Part shown: positions 38,301 through 45,048 of the stretch, one piece after another
Numbering within the stretch: position 1 is the first letter of the stretch
Layout of the letters: every line of letters starts with the position of its first letter
Source of the DNA: Leguminivora glycinivorella
Taxonomy: Eukaryota > Arthropoda > Insecta > Lepidoptera > Tortricidae
DNA: 64,000 bases
Assembly: GCF_023078275.1 (NCBI RefSeq)
Contig: NC_062973.1
Location: forward strand, 5,734,926 to 5,798,925
Direction of reading: 5' to 3'
Notes under the pieces: model-generated
What the model was told of the DNA's origin: nothing
What the model saw: only the letters and a program-made list of their open reading frames with translations
Databases searched by the model: none
Position numbers and translations under genes: made by a program

Positions 38301-39772
38301 AGTGAGGGACCAGGTTTCGCAGCCGTAGGTTTTATTTTATAGTAAGTATTTCCTATGGGAGAGTAAATTTTTATTTCGCGTTTTGGGTGTTGGTCCCATA
38401 GTAAAAGTTGCTCTGTGTAACTTAAATATTAACAGGCTTCAGTAAATGGTTTTCGTTGGTTTACATACTGTATATTGACGACCGGTCTGGCGCAGTCGGT
38501 AGTGACCCTGCCTGCTGCACCACGGTTCCGGGTTCGAATCCCGGTAAGGGCATTTATTTGTGTGATGAGCACAGATATTTGTTCCTGAGTCATGGATGTT
38601 TTCTATGTATATAAGTATTTATATATTATGTATATCGTTGTCTGAGTATACCCACAACACAAGTCTTCTTGAGCTTACGTGGGCCTCAGTCAATCTGTGT
38701 AAGAATGTCCTATAATATTTATTTATTTATTTATATTAAGTGTGATGTCTCATTGCGAGTTTTATATAGAATAACCTGGGCCAGGAGGTACAAGGTTACT
38801 AACCTGTGCTGGCACTGAGGCATACTCCGGGTGCTTACGCATCTTCTCAAGGAAGAGCGTCATGAACTTCATGTATAATATGTATGCATTCTCGAGACTG
38901 CCTTCTGCTAGATATACATTTGCCATTCTAACCATTTCTAGGCCTGATCGGTAGTATCTGAAATGAATGTAATACTATATACAGATATTTCCATATAAAT
39001 AAGGATGGAATGAAGGAAGTATATGTGCGCACTGCCGAGGATTGGAATTCCTTGTCGGTGACTATATTTCCGAGCTCATATAACCCAGCAACCTCAAAAA
39101 GGGTGTCAACCTTAAATCAAGGGTGAGCAGGTATCTTCTGGATGAGCTTACTCCATTGTAGGCCACGTCTTTGACTTTGGCTACTCTGTGGCCAAGAGTA
39201 AGCTCATTTATAATAAAAATAAATGTGAATTTTATTATGAGATATTCCTAATCAATGACTAAATGAAAAGATATATACTAGTAGTTGTTAGAGTTGTTTA
39301 TTTTTAGATAGGTGTAAAAAGTAGAATAAAACATTTATATTTATATTATCTCTAAATAAAATCCTTCAAATGAACACATTTAACTTGTTAAACTTATCAG
39401 TAAAATTGTAACAGTTGTATAAAATATTTTTGGGGTTTGGGGTGATAAAAAAATCCACACTAAAACATACAGCTATTAGTGAATTAAGTTTGTAGGCCTA
39501 TTAAATGAAGCATAATTAAATGAAGGACGATATAGTAAACCACAATACCAGTAATAAACATCAACAGATGACTCACAAAATGATGCAACTCAAGTACTAT
39601 TTGAACCGGCCTTAAATCTACTGATAAAAATCCATTTTGGAACTCACCTCCTCGGCGGCACATTCGGGTCTACCTCAACCATAGCTCCGTAGTTAGCTAG
39701 CTGTTTGACTCTGGCCGAGGGGTCTAAAGAACCCAAGTCCACCTGTTTATGCCGCTTGTCCTGTGACTGCAT
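26379..39772 (-). CDS. STAMBP: STAM-binding protein / AMSH-type JAMM deubiquitinase
   Basis: Ten exons join in phase on the minus strand: 39772-39648 (ATG), 38957-38804, 37486-37373, 36773-36657, 36146-36013, 35226-35079 (first of three copies), 27991-27854, 27531-27419, 26855-26753 and 26441-26379 (TGA). They give about 402 residues, close to human STAMBP. The N-terminus is the USP8-dimer/MIT-like helical domain (SARVKQLANYGAMVEVD, YYRSGLEMVRMANVYLAEGS), followed by a charged coiled coil. The C-terminus is the K63-specific JAMM domain. It has the metal motif HTHPTQTAFLSSVD (H-x-H-x7-S-x2-D) built across the 27854/27531 junction, the upstream ETCGILAGKL glutamate, and the zinc-site residues in CRQTGFHPH. 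All catalytic residues are intact, so an active endosomal ubiquitin peptidase is expected. In the fifth exon, PPVDGVLYP stands where vertebrate AMSH has its STAM SH3-binding motif. A BEL/Pao element occupies the intron between 35079 and 27991. Confidence 0.92.
26930..27178 (+). repeat. 3' end of an RTE-like LINE
   Basis: The plus strand encodes RNPWHPWARWVDDIRKV and MRLAQDRKKWRTRREAYAQQ, the C-terminal tail of this LINE type. It then ends in a (tga)n tail. It sits in an AMSH intron. Confidence 0.7.
27230..27302 (-). repeat. Degenerate partial copy of the AMSH JAMM-core exon
   Basis: It resembles the 3' part of exon 27531-27419, including the donor context gcttactcgttgta and the CSYQLMMPEAIA-coding region, with many substitutions and gaps. 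It lies downstream of the exon in transcription order. Confidence 0.6.
28108..28601 (-). repeat. 3' LTR of the BEL/Pao element
   Basis: This 494 bp LTR differs from its partner by three substitutions and one 4-base gap, so insertion was recent. Confidence 0.92.
28792..33285 (-). CDS. BEL/Pao Gag-Pol polyprotein lacking the integrase core
   Basis: One open frame of 1497 codons. Domains in order: a Gag-like DUF1759 region (about 95-240); Cys/His knuckles (CVMCSTPGHTFEHC, CIMCCRPSH); an aspartic-protease-like DUF1758 domain with the variant active-site string LLDNASACNFV; reverse transcriptase with the catalytic YVDD (ARDAYVDDIVSG); RNase H-like region with CDASEKGY and WSDSTVALTW; the integrase zinc-binding domain (HHRFMHPGLQ, SCMKCFRAR, about 1320-1376); and the C-terminal DUF5641 (QRWKLLQKIHQDFWRKW to the end). 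Between the zinc-binding domain and DUF5641 the roughly 200-residue DDE integrase core expected in this family is absent, joined in frame near base 29150. The rest is free of stops or frameshifts. The ORF should be unable to integrate on its own. Confidence 0.93.
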   Translation of the reverse strand: MATESFDKNRVGRDYAFVRMEFIHSSCDLKGYCLSDVIRLEEEFHAFQVDLLTATAAGDRKSELEISAQFEKMVKSIKIRLSETGPTVLKTNENTTSSAKLPKITIVPFDSKIENWVSFIQIFDSLVHRKSIPAVEKLHYLLSSVTGYAFDLIKNYPLCDENYMIAYNTLKEHFDKKRIIASLFYEKILNCEVARSKSPSELVRICRTFKENIEILSKYKLPDRNFMLFHSLWSKLDASTKEAFELQLNSTTEIPSYEELMSFIEKRSQALENSLGKSLTVSSKPVSNKPVLNKVKSSFLVPPVNNVSNCVMCSTPGHTFEHCSKFLELRPMDRFAQVKEKKLCIMCCRPSHSVKNCKSSVSCGVCKHRHHTLLHFDKELEPSTRQTQVTLTVHNANAPSLFSTAIVMIKNKYNHLVPIRMLLDNASACNFVTLECARKLGIPIKVNSPSVNGVGLASTDTFGIVDCEIVPANGDSSCTFSFEAYVLPKICPDMPLEPLNVSSWMHLKDLDLADPYFHKSGPIDMLVSVNLFAAALQSGVVKGNPDEPIAVRTVFGWLVMGECPRDINTSRSRCSKGSGGDMERCFLVSSLSLDNSIKRFWELEGFDLPKNIVLSKSELSCENQMENSYCRSPEGRMVVPLTYVDPQDKPRFSNSREIALKRLLNLERKFKLNPQFRTAYVNFMDDYLSCGHMEEVGPPVASEGQFYYIPHHGILRPDSVTTPLRCVFDASARDSSGQSLNSALLPGPKLQNNIFDLLVRFRWHAVVFTGDIKQMYRQFLVALQDCDYQRILWRPSSDEPVKDYRLLTVTYGVSCAPYQALWCISKLAKEFSSRFPQGAAVLARDAYVDDIVSGADSVEDALVLRQQLVEILSSAQLHLRKWTSNNPEFLKGLPGSELYSEQLHNFENVHDLSLKILGLSWLPKEDTFTFKTSLNDCRCTKRSILSDIARIFDPLGLLSPVVFFAKYLIQLLWVSGVDWDNEVPTDIAQEWHKFKSQLVKMNSLSIPRRMVESFVSLQLHGYCDASEKGYCAVIYCRVVQNDGTIVVRLCCAKTKVAPLRKCSIPRCELLAAVLLSDLVVSFTDALKDVHTFDDIYAWSDSTVALTWIRSCSSKWKTFVANRVAHIQENISPEKWHHVSGLDNPADCGSRGLLPADLIEHTLWWAGPTWLSKPQESWPQSEIFPDQAASNEQKIYSLLTASNMSMIDDILNRFSSLQRILRILAYCFRFMHNLQMSSSRYTDLNLSPEEISKVLLFLVKHVQEQAFASELHCLSKDKATHSLSKPMRKLAPFLDDRELLRVGGRLSKGDLSFDVKHPLLLPRDHRLTTLIIEDYHHRFMHPGLQTLQNLLAQEFWVLSAKRAINSVVSSCMKCFRARLTLEPLTILPESNMVDAKLGPLQRWKLLQKIHQDFWRKWHVEYLHTLQQRHKWFDDQKNIIVGTLVLIVNEQCSPMKWKIGRVVQLHPGSDGICRVVTVRTESGELKRPVVKLCPLPLQN
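33616..34113 (-). repeat. 5' LTR of the BEL/Pao element
   Basis: This 498 bp LTR has TG and CA ends. It contains an extra ggta within gagtaggtatatt compared with the other LTR. Confidence 0.92.
34114..34750. other. AT-rich AMSH intron sequence
   Basis: It begins with the ATAAT target copy and simple ataattat repeats. Nothing else was recognised. Confidence 0.4.
34753..35226 (-). repeat. Three tandem copies of the AMSH exon preceding the JAMM core
   Basis: Copies in transcription order are 35226-35079 (148 bases), 35060-34916 (145) and 34897-34753 (145). Each reads GLWGLRAVVV through FLRLAQPNTRRDIETCG to AGKL and ends in a donor-like CTG/gtcagt. Copies two and three begin after tttacag. Only 18 bases (gtcagtccacatttacag) separate neighbours. 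All copies enter in phase 2 and leave in phase 0, so two together would break the frame. The third copy has P to L in the VVVPAGLM stretch. Only the first copy has a normal pyrimidine-rich acceptor (ctttctttgcag). Confidence 0.88.
35790..35945 (-). repeat. Degenerate copies of the two ends of AMSH exon 36146-36013
   Basis: Bases 35885-35940 resemble the exon's 3' end and donor (tcatccagtcctcgcacaggt). Bases 35800-35860 resemble its 5' end and acceptor (cacggcccatttgtcctgat). Neither is usable. They lie in the intron downstream of the exon in transcription order. Confidence 0.6.
36440..36640 (-). repeat. Partial copies of the AMSH coiled-coil exon 36773-36657
   Basis: A near-identical copy at about 36620-36537 covers DDAKLAERLQADEDGRDHPH and the donor side. 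A shorter third fragment at about 36480-36450 contains only the start (gttcctctgctaaacg). Both lie downstream of the true exon in transcription order. Confidence 0.75.
36892..37039. repeat. MITE with acagatttagtgcgaaaag ends
   Basis: Inverted ends; same family as 13411-13590. Confidence 0.75.
37905..38345 (-). repeat. 3' part of an RTE-like LINE reverse-transcriptase frame
   Basis: A minus-strand frame of 114 codons (MERSMLGVKLKDKCRNIDIR, DMQKWRWAGHTVR, KRWEDEI) is the typical C-terminal region of such LINEs. Just upstream, SLTVKQRDKLAKCQRA is in another frame. It is a decayed fragment in an AMSH intron. Confidence 0.8.
38478..38740 (+). repeat. tRNA-derived SINE, near full length
   Basis: The head has an A-box-like tctggcgcagtcggtag and a B box (gggttcgaatcc). 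A body follows, then an (attt)n tail. The truncated relative is at 705-838. Confidence 0.85.
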
Positions 39773-39955
39773 TATGTCTAATATCACAAAACCACCACAA
39801 GCGATTATAAGGTAAGTTAAACAATACCACTGGTTATTTTAGTAAGGAAAAACTTAGTATAATCGGTGGAAATTCCAATTTGCGCTAGAATTAATCATCA
39901 AAGTTTTCATTCCGTACTGTCAATGTCAGTGTCACTTATGTACGTCACAGTACCT

Positions 39956-40112
39956 GGGTGGCTAGCCGAATGGCACAATCGCTCACGAAACGCTCACGAA
40001 ACGAAGCGCTAGTAGATATCTATCTCTATCGCGCTTGCGTATTGGCGCGACAGAGCCAGCGGCGTATCGCTTTCGTTTGGCGTCGGAGAAATGCCATTCG
40101 GCTACGGGGCCT
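39956..40112. repeat. MITE with tagccgaatggca ends, copy 2
   Basis: It differs from 8627-8773 only by an 11-base tandem duplication (gctcacgaaac). It lies about 185 bases upstream of the AMSH start codon. Confidence 0.88.
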
Positions 40113-40523
40113 GTCACTGTCAGTCTAGTGTCAGATTACGAGCAGTAGTGTTAGATTTGTAAGTGCGTTCTGTTATTGCCACGGTCGTTGTGACATTAAA
40201 ATTTTCTATGGGAATTAAACCTTCGCCCCCCTACATTTTCGATCAATTTCTTAGGGTTCCGTTCCGTAGTCAACTAGGAATCCTTATAGTTTCGCTATGT
40301 CTGTCCGTCCGCGGATAATCTCAGTGACCGTTAGCACTAGAAACCTGAAATTTGTAAATAAAAAGTGGAAAAAATGTTTTAAGGTAAGGTTAAAAGGTAA
40401 CGTCAAAAACCGTCGGTAAATTCCGAAAAGGGACCCTTATTACTATGGAATCACGGGTGATTATCATTTGAATTTCGGGATTTACCAACGGTTTTTGACG
40501 TTCGGAATTATCCGAGTACACTT

Positions 40524-40660
40524 AGTGCGTCTTCACATTATCCGATCCGATATCGGATGTCGGACCGATATCCCATACATTACAGGCGCCATCTTGGATT
40601 TTTTATATTGAAATCCTTCCGACATCCGATATCGGATCGGATAATGTGAAAACGGTCTTA
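40524..40660. repeat. MITE with long ends (tccgatccgatatcggatgt), copy 2
   Basis: It differs from the 23011-23147 copy by only a few substitutions. Confidence 0.9.
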
Positions 40661-40744
40661 CTCTATGTAATTTGTTTTGTGCAATAGAGTGTTTTACTAC
40701 TAGTAGTAGTGTCTAGTACAGCCTGGCAAAAAATAATTTTTAAG

Positions 40745-41510
40745 AAAAAAAAACCGCCTTCCTTTGGGGTTCTGGTGATAAATACTTTCAAATGTTGGAT
40801 TATGTTATCAATTCGTCTGTATATTTTTTAATGTTTGTTATTCGATATCTCCGTCATTTCTGAACCAATTTTGAAATCTGGATGATTCTGAAGTACTTAC
40901 AGATGAGAATGATTATCAGAACGGAACTCTAACCAGGGGCGGCTCACTCTTCATCAGCAGTTCCACTGCACCAAATGTCACTGTTCTGGACGTAAGTGCA
41001 TGCTGTTCTTATAAAAATACCAAAGTCACTATAAGTGTGCCGTTCAGATTTGAGGAGTTCCGTTCTGACCATCATCTGCAATTCCACTGCACCAAATATC
41101 ACTGTTCTGGACGTAAGTGCATGCTGTTCTTATAAAAATACCAAAGTCACTATAAGTGTGCCGTTCAGATTTGAGGAGTTCCATTATGACCATCATCAGG
41201 AGTTCCACTACACTAAATGTCACTGTTCCGTACGTAAATGCATGCTGTTCCTTTAAAAACACAAAAATCACCATATGTATGCCTTTCAGATTTGAGGAGT
41301 TCCCTCGATTTCTCCAGGATCCCATCATCAAAACTGGATTCTGAGAAAAATGGGACCAATCTGTATGCATATACATTCAATCAAAAAAAAATTTTCAAAA
41401 TCGGTCTAGTAACGACGGAGATATCGAGGAACAAACATTAAAAAAAAAAAAAAAACATACAGACGACTTGATAACCCCTTCCTTTGAGATTTGGAAGGCG
41501 GTTAAAAAGA
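40745..41510. repeat. Dispersed repeat with three internal units of about 121 bp
   Basis: The outer pieces aaccgccttcctttggggtt and aaggcggtt are inverted. Inside, tcactgttctggacgtaagt and following bases recur at about 40979, 41100 and 41219. Confidence 0.75.
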
Positions 41511-41654
41511 GTAGAAAAAGGAGCGCCATCGTCTATGTAAGTAACCCGCTTTGCATGTTGGATGCTTTCACACTCGGGTATCAATATTGACACGTGCGGC
41601 TAAACAACAACTTACGCGAGCAAATTTAAACAAATAACTATTGTATTTTTCTTT

Positions 41655-41990
41655 TTAACCGACTTCAAAAAAGGAGGAGGTTCTCAATTCGACTGATATT
41701 TTTTTTTTTGTATGTATGTTACTCGATATCTGCGAGAATCGTGGACCGATTTTCAAAATTTTTTTTTGATCGAACGGGTATAACCCCAAGATGGTCCCAT
41801 TGGCACCAAGTCGGGGTCTGATGATGGGATCTTGGAGAAATCGAGGGAACGCTTCAAATGTTATAGGCACATGTAATGTTTTTAGTGTATTTTTCAAAGG
41901 TACACCAGTATTTACGCCTGATGGTAATAATTTTATGTGGCTGAGCTGATGATGGAAGGTCAACTCCTCAATGGTTAGGAGTTAAAGGAT
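41655..41990 (+). repeat. Dispersed repeat starting aaccgacttcaaaaaagg
   Basis: It begins aaccgacttcaaaaaaggag and runs through a T-rich part. By memory it is common in moth genomes. It resembles the ends of 40745-41510. Confidence 0.5.
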
Positions 41991-42066
41991 AATTCTTTCA
42001 CTACTGTACATATATTCGGACTGATACATATAATATCACTAGGAACCACTAAAAATCAACAAATAA

Positions 42067-42460
42067 ATTAACTTTTTAACAAAAAATAAAATCGCCTCCA
42101 AAAAAAGCGTGTTACAAAACACGGAGAAACTAAAAAGCCAAAAATAATAAACCTTCGAATTCAGATTTCTTATCGGATTGCAATAATCTAAACATCCAAA
42201 TTATAAACAAATCAATTATTTTTGGAGTCGGGGCCAGCCTGCGTATGGTTGGGTGGGGCAAACAGGTAATAGCAAGGCGACGAACAGGTCTGGTACCGAC
42301 TACAAAAATAATTGATTTGTTTATAATTTGGATGTTTAGATTATTGCAATCTGATAAGAAATCTGAATTCGAAGGTTTATTATTTTTGGCTTTTTAGTTT
42401 CTCCGTGTTTTGTAACACGCTTTTTTTGAAGGCGGTTTTATTTTTTGTTAAAAAGTTAAT
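42067..42460. repeat. Near-perfect palindrome with a 78-base GC-rich loop
   Basis: Arms of about 157 bases (attaactttttaacaaaaaa and complement) differ at only a few positions. The loop runs from about 42223 to 42300. Confidence 0.92.
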
Positions 42461-42469
42461 TTTGTCTTG

Positions 42470-42600
42470 CAATGACAAGCGCGGATCCTGCTCCGTGCCG
42501 GGGGGGGGGGTACGTGGTCTATTTGTATGGCCCACCTAGGTTTCAGGGGGTGGTCATGGTCACCCCCGGCCCCCCTGGATCCGCGCATGTGCAATGATAG
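42470..42600. repeat. G/C-run repeat with gcggatcc/ggatccgcgc ends
   Basis: Short inverted ends (gcgcggatcctg and ctggatccgcgc) enclose a poly(G) and poly(C) rich block. Confidence 0.55.
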
Positions 42601-42796
42601 GTTTTAGTCTACTATCTTCACACCACATTAATGAGACTTCTACGACAAGCAAAAACGGGGTGGTTAAATTGTTATAATATAAATATAAAAAACATAGAAT
42701 TAATTATTACTTTAATGGTGGTCTACGAAATACCTATAAAATAATAATTAAATCAACTACAAGTATTTGAGATGCTACTTATAAGCAAAAACTTGA

Positions 42797-44950
42797 TTAA
42801 AAAAAACTTAAAAAAAGACTATCCACAAAATGCACTAACATCACGACTGGGACCCAACAAATGGCGGTGATGCAGAGCATAAAGCACTTGCAATACTTTC
42901 CGCAGCTACGGCAACAATCCTCACAGCACGCACTACAACACGCGTACTTTGGACGGTCATCACGCTGGTACAACCAGTTACAACCTTGTTCGTAGTTAGA
43001 AGCTGGGCCACGGAAAGAAGTACGAGTATATATTCTTTTCCCGACACTATTCATAGCTCTCCTAAATTTACTCCTTCCAAGGTGCCAATCAGAATCATAC
43101 CGCGCTGGACTTTTGCACGGCGAACATCCTTTATTTTTGGTTGAACAATTTTGTCCAGAACGCCGATTTTTGCGTGAAGGAAAAATGTTGCGTGATTTTT
43201 TTGATTGTCTGCATGAACATTTTGATGAGCTGCTTGAACATCTGGATGAGCTTGAACGCGAACGCGAATTTCCGCCCGAACATCCTCGTTTATTGCGCGA
43301 ACCAGCTGGTTCTCTACGCGAACATTTTGGGTCTCTGCGCGGACAGCCTGTGTCTTTGCGCGAACAGGCAGCATCTCTGAGTGATGACTTTGATTCTTTT
43401 TGCGAACAGGCTGGTTGCCTGCTCGGACAGCATGGCTGTCGGCACTCTGGTTTATTGCGTGAAAATACTGATTTTCTGCATGGATGCTCTGGTTTTCTGC
43501 ATGCAGTGCATTCTTTGCGTGAACTCTCAAATTCTTTACGCAGACTCTTCAGTCCTCCACCTAAATTCTTAAGTTCTTTGCGTAAATACTCAGACTCTCT
43601 TCGTGAACATACAGGTTTTCTTGGTGAACACCCAGGTTCCCTTGGTGAACACCCAGGTTCTCTTCGCGTACACTCAGGTTCTCTTGGTAAACAACCAGGT
43701 TCTCTTCGCGTACACCCAGGTTCTCTTGGTAAACACCCAGGTTCTCTTCGCGTACACTCAGGTTCTCTTCGTGGACATTTACATGTTGTGCGCAAACACG
43801 CTGGTTCTTCTCGCAAACATTTAGGTTTTCCACTTAAGCACGCTGGTTCCCTCACTGAACATTCAGGCTCTCTGCGCAAACACTCAGTTTCTCTTCTCAA
43901 ATTCGAGGATCGATTTTTACATGGACTACAATCTAGTTCTTTGCGTTGTTCTTTGTTCATGTGTCCACCCGTGGTACTATCGTTTGAACAGGCTTTCTCA
44001 AGGTGACAAATAACTGTTCCGCTGTTTGAACACCATGTTCCATGGAGTGTGCACAACATTCCCTGGCGTGTTCTCGATCCATGGCATTCTGCACTCTCAC
44101 TTAATAATCCTGGCTGTGAACACAGCTCTTTGTTGTGTTTAGCACTGCAAAAATATGCCTGAAAATTTCTATTAAAATTACCGTTACAAAATGCATATTT
44201 ATCATAACTGCTGCTTGAGCTTCTGCAGCAACAAATATTATTCCAATGTCTACCCTTGCCTGATCTTTGATTATTTTTACAACTATTTACGTCTATTTCA
44301 TTTCTGATTAAGTCTTCTTGTTCTTGACCATTTTCGAATAATGGCCGTGCTGCATAATGATTGTCTTTGGAACAAGTACATGCATTGACATCTCTAGACC
44401 AATAACATCCACATTTATAGCAGGATTGATCATTACTTACGGCTGCCAAGTCTGTTTGGTGCAGTTCGTCTTGTGACGATCGATCCTGTTTTGTTACGTC
44501 ATCGTCGGAGCACTCTCGCTTACGCAGAGGTTTCACCACCCAGCCTCTTTCACTGTTATGGTAAAGTATATAAGGCCTTTTTTGGTCGGTAATAATGTCC
44601 TGTTCATCTATTATTTTTCGTACGCACATACATTGTTCTATGGACATTAATTTTGAAGTTTGCGCTGCCATATTATTTGTCACTTTACAGCACCTTCCTC
44701 GTAACTTGGATCGTGGACTTGGATTAATAATCAGTGAAGTACAACGCACGGTGGATGTGAGTTCCTGCGATCCAGGGTCGACCTGAGCAGCGCAGTCCTG
44801 ATACTCCGGAAGAGTCTGAGTGCGGCAGCAGCGGCAGCGCCTCCGGCACGGTATCCGCACGGCTCGCGCCCGTGGGCATGGTCGAGGAGCAGCTGGACAA
44901 CACTTACACGGCCTTATTTTGGTCTGACGCCGACAACACCGACTTCGCAT
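42797..44950 (-). CDS. Cys/Arg-rich repetitive protein with a hydrophobic C-terminal tail, unknown function
   Basis: An uninterrupted 717-codon frame starts MRSRCCRRQTK. The first third is rich in Cys and basic residues (CCP, CKC, CRRRCRCC). The middle carries a seven-residue repeat of the type C-x-R-R-E-P-G (about 43560-43830), which fades into C-x-R-K-E variants. The end is KYACCSACCEDCCRSCGKYC followed by a hydrophobic stretch of about 25 residues (CFMLCITAICWVPVVMLVHF). That layout suggests a tail anchor beside a palmitoylation-like Cys cluster, or packing in a disulfide-linked structure. No known domain was recognised. Because the repeat unit is 21 bases, other frames on both strands are also open here. 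This frame is preferred because Cys-rich coding extends beyond the repeat at both ends. It shares strand and Cys-rich style with the four genes upstream on the minus strand. Confidence 0.7.
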   Translation of the reverse strand: MRSRCCRRQTKIRPCKCCPAAPRPCPRARAVRIPCRRRCRCCRTQTLPEYQDCAAQVDPGSQELTSTVRCTSLIINPSPRSKLRGRCCKVTNNMAAQTSKLMSIEQCMCVRKIIDEQDIITDQKRPYILYHNSERGWVVKPLRKRECSDDDVTKQDRSSQDELHQTDLAAVSNDQSCYKCGCYWSRDVNACTCSKDNHYAARPLFENGQEQEDLIRNEIDVNSCKNNQRSGKGRHWNNICCCRSSSSSYDKYAFCNGNFNRNFQAYFCSAKHNKELCSQPGLLSESAECHGSRTRQGMLCTLHGTWCSNSGTVICHLEKACSNDSTTGGHMNKEQRKELDCSPCKNRSSNLRRETECLRREPECSVREPACLSGKPKCLREEPACLRTTCKCPRREPECTRREPGCLPREPGCTRREPGCLPREPECTRREPGCSPREPGCSPRKPVCSRRESEYLRKELKNLGGGLKSLRKEFESSRKECTACRKPEHPCRKSVFSRNKPECRQPCCPSRQPACSQKESKSSLRDAACSRKDTGCPRRDPKCSRREPAGSRNKRGCSGGNSRSRSSSSRCSSSSSKCSCRQSKKSRNIFPSRKNRRSGQNCSTKNKGCSPCKSPARYDSDWHLGRSKFRRAMNSVGKRIYTRTSFRGPASNYEQGCNWLYQRDDRPKYACCSACCEDCCRSCGKYCKCFMLCITAICWVPVVMLVHFVDSLFLSFF

Positions 44951-45048
44951 GCAAAGTTTTCTTCGTTTTAACTTTTGACAAAATGTTTGCGTTTTTTTGT
45001 TTTTCTTTTTAGGTGACCTGCAACATATATTAATCGTGTATATTTAAA

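Noticed and set aside
38478..38560. tRNA gene
   Set aside because: Promoter boxes are present, but the body and (attt)n tail match a second copy at 705-838; it is a SINE.
43113..44006. 297-codon plus-strand frame
   Set aside because: It is the complement of the 21-base repeat in the minus-strand Cys-rich gene and does not continue beyond the repeat.
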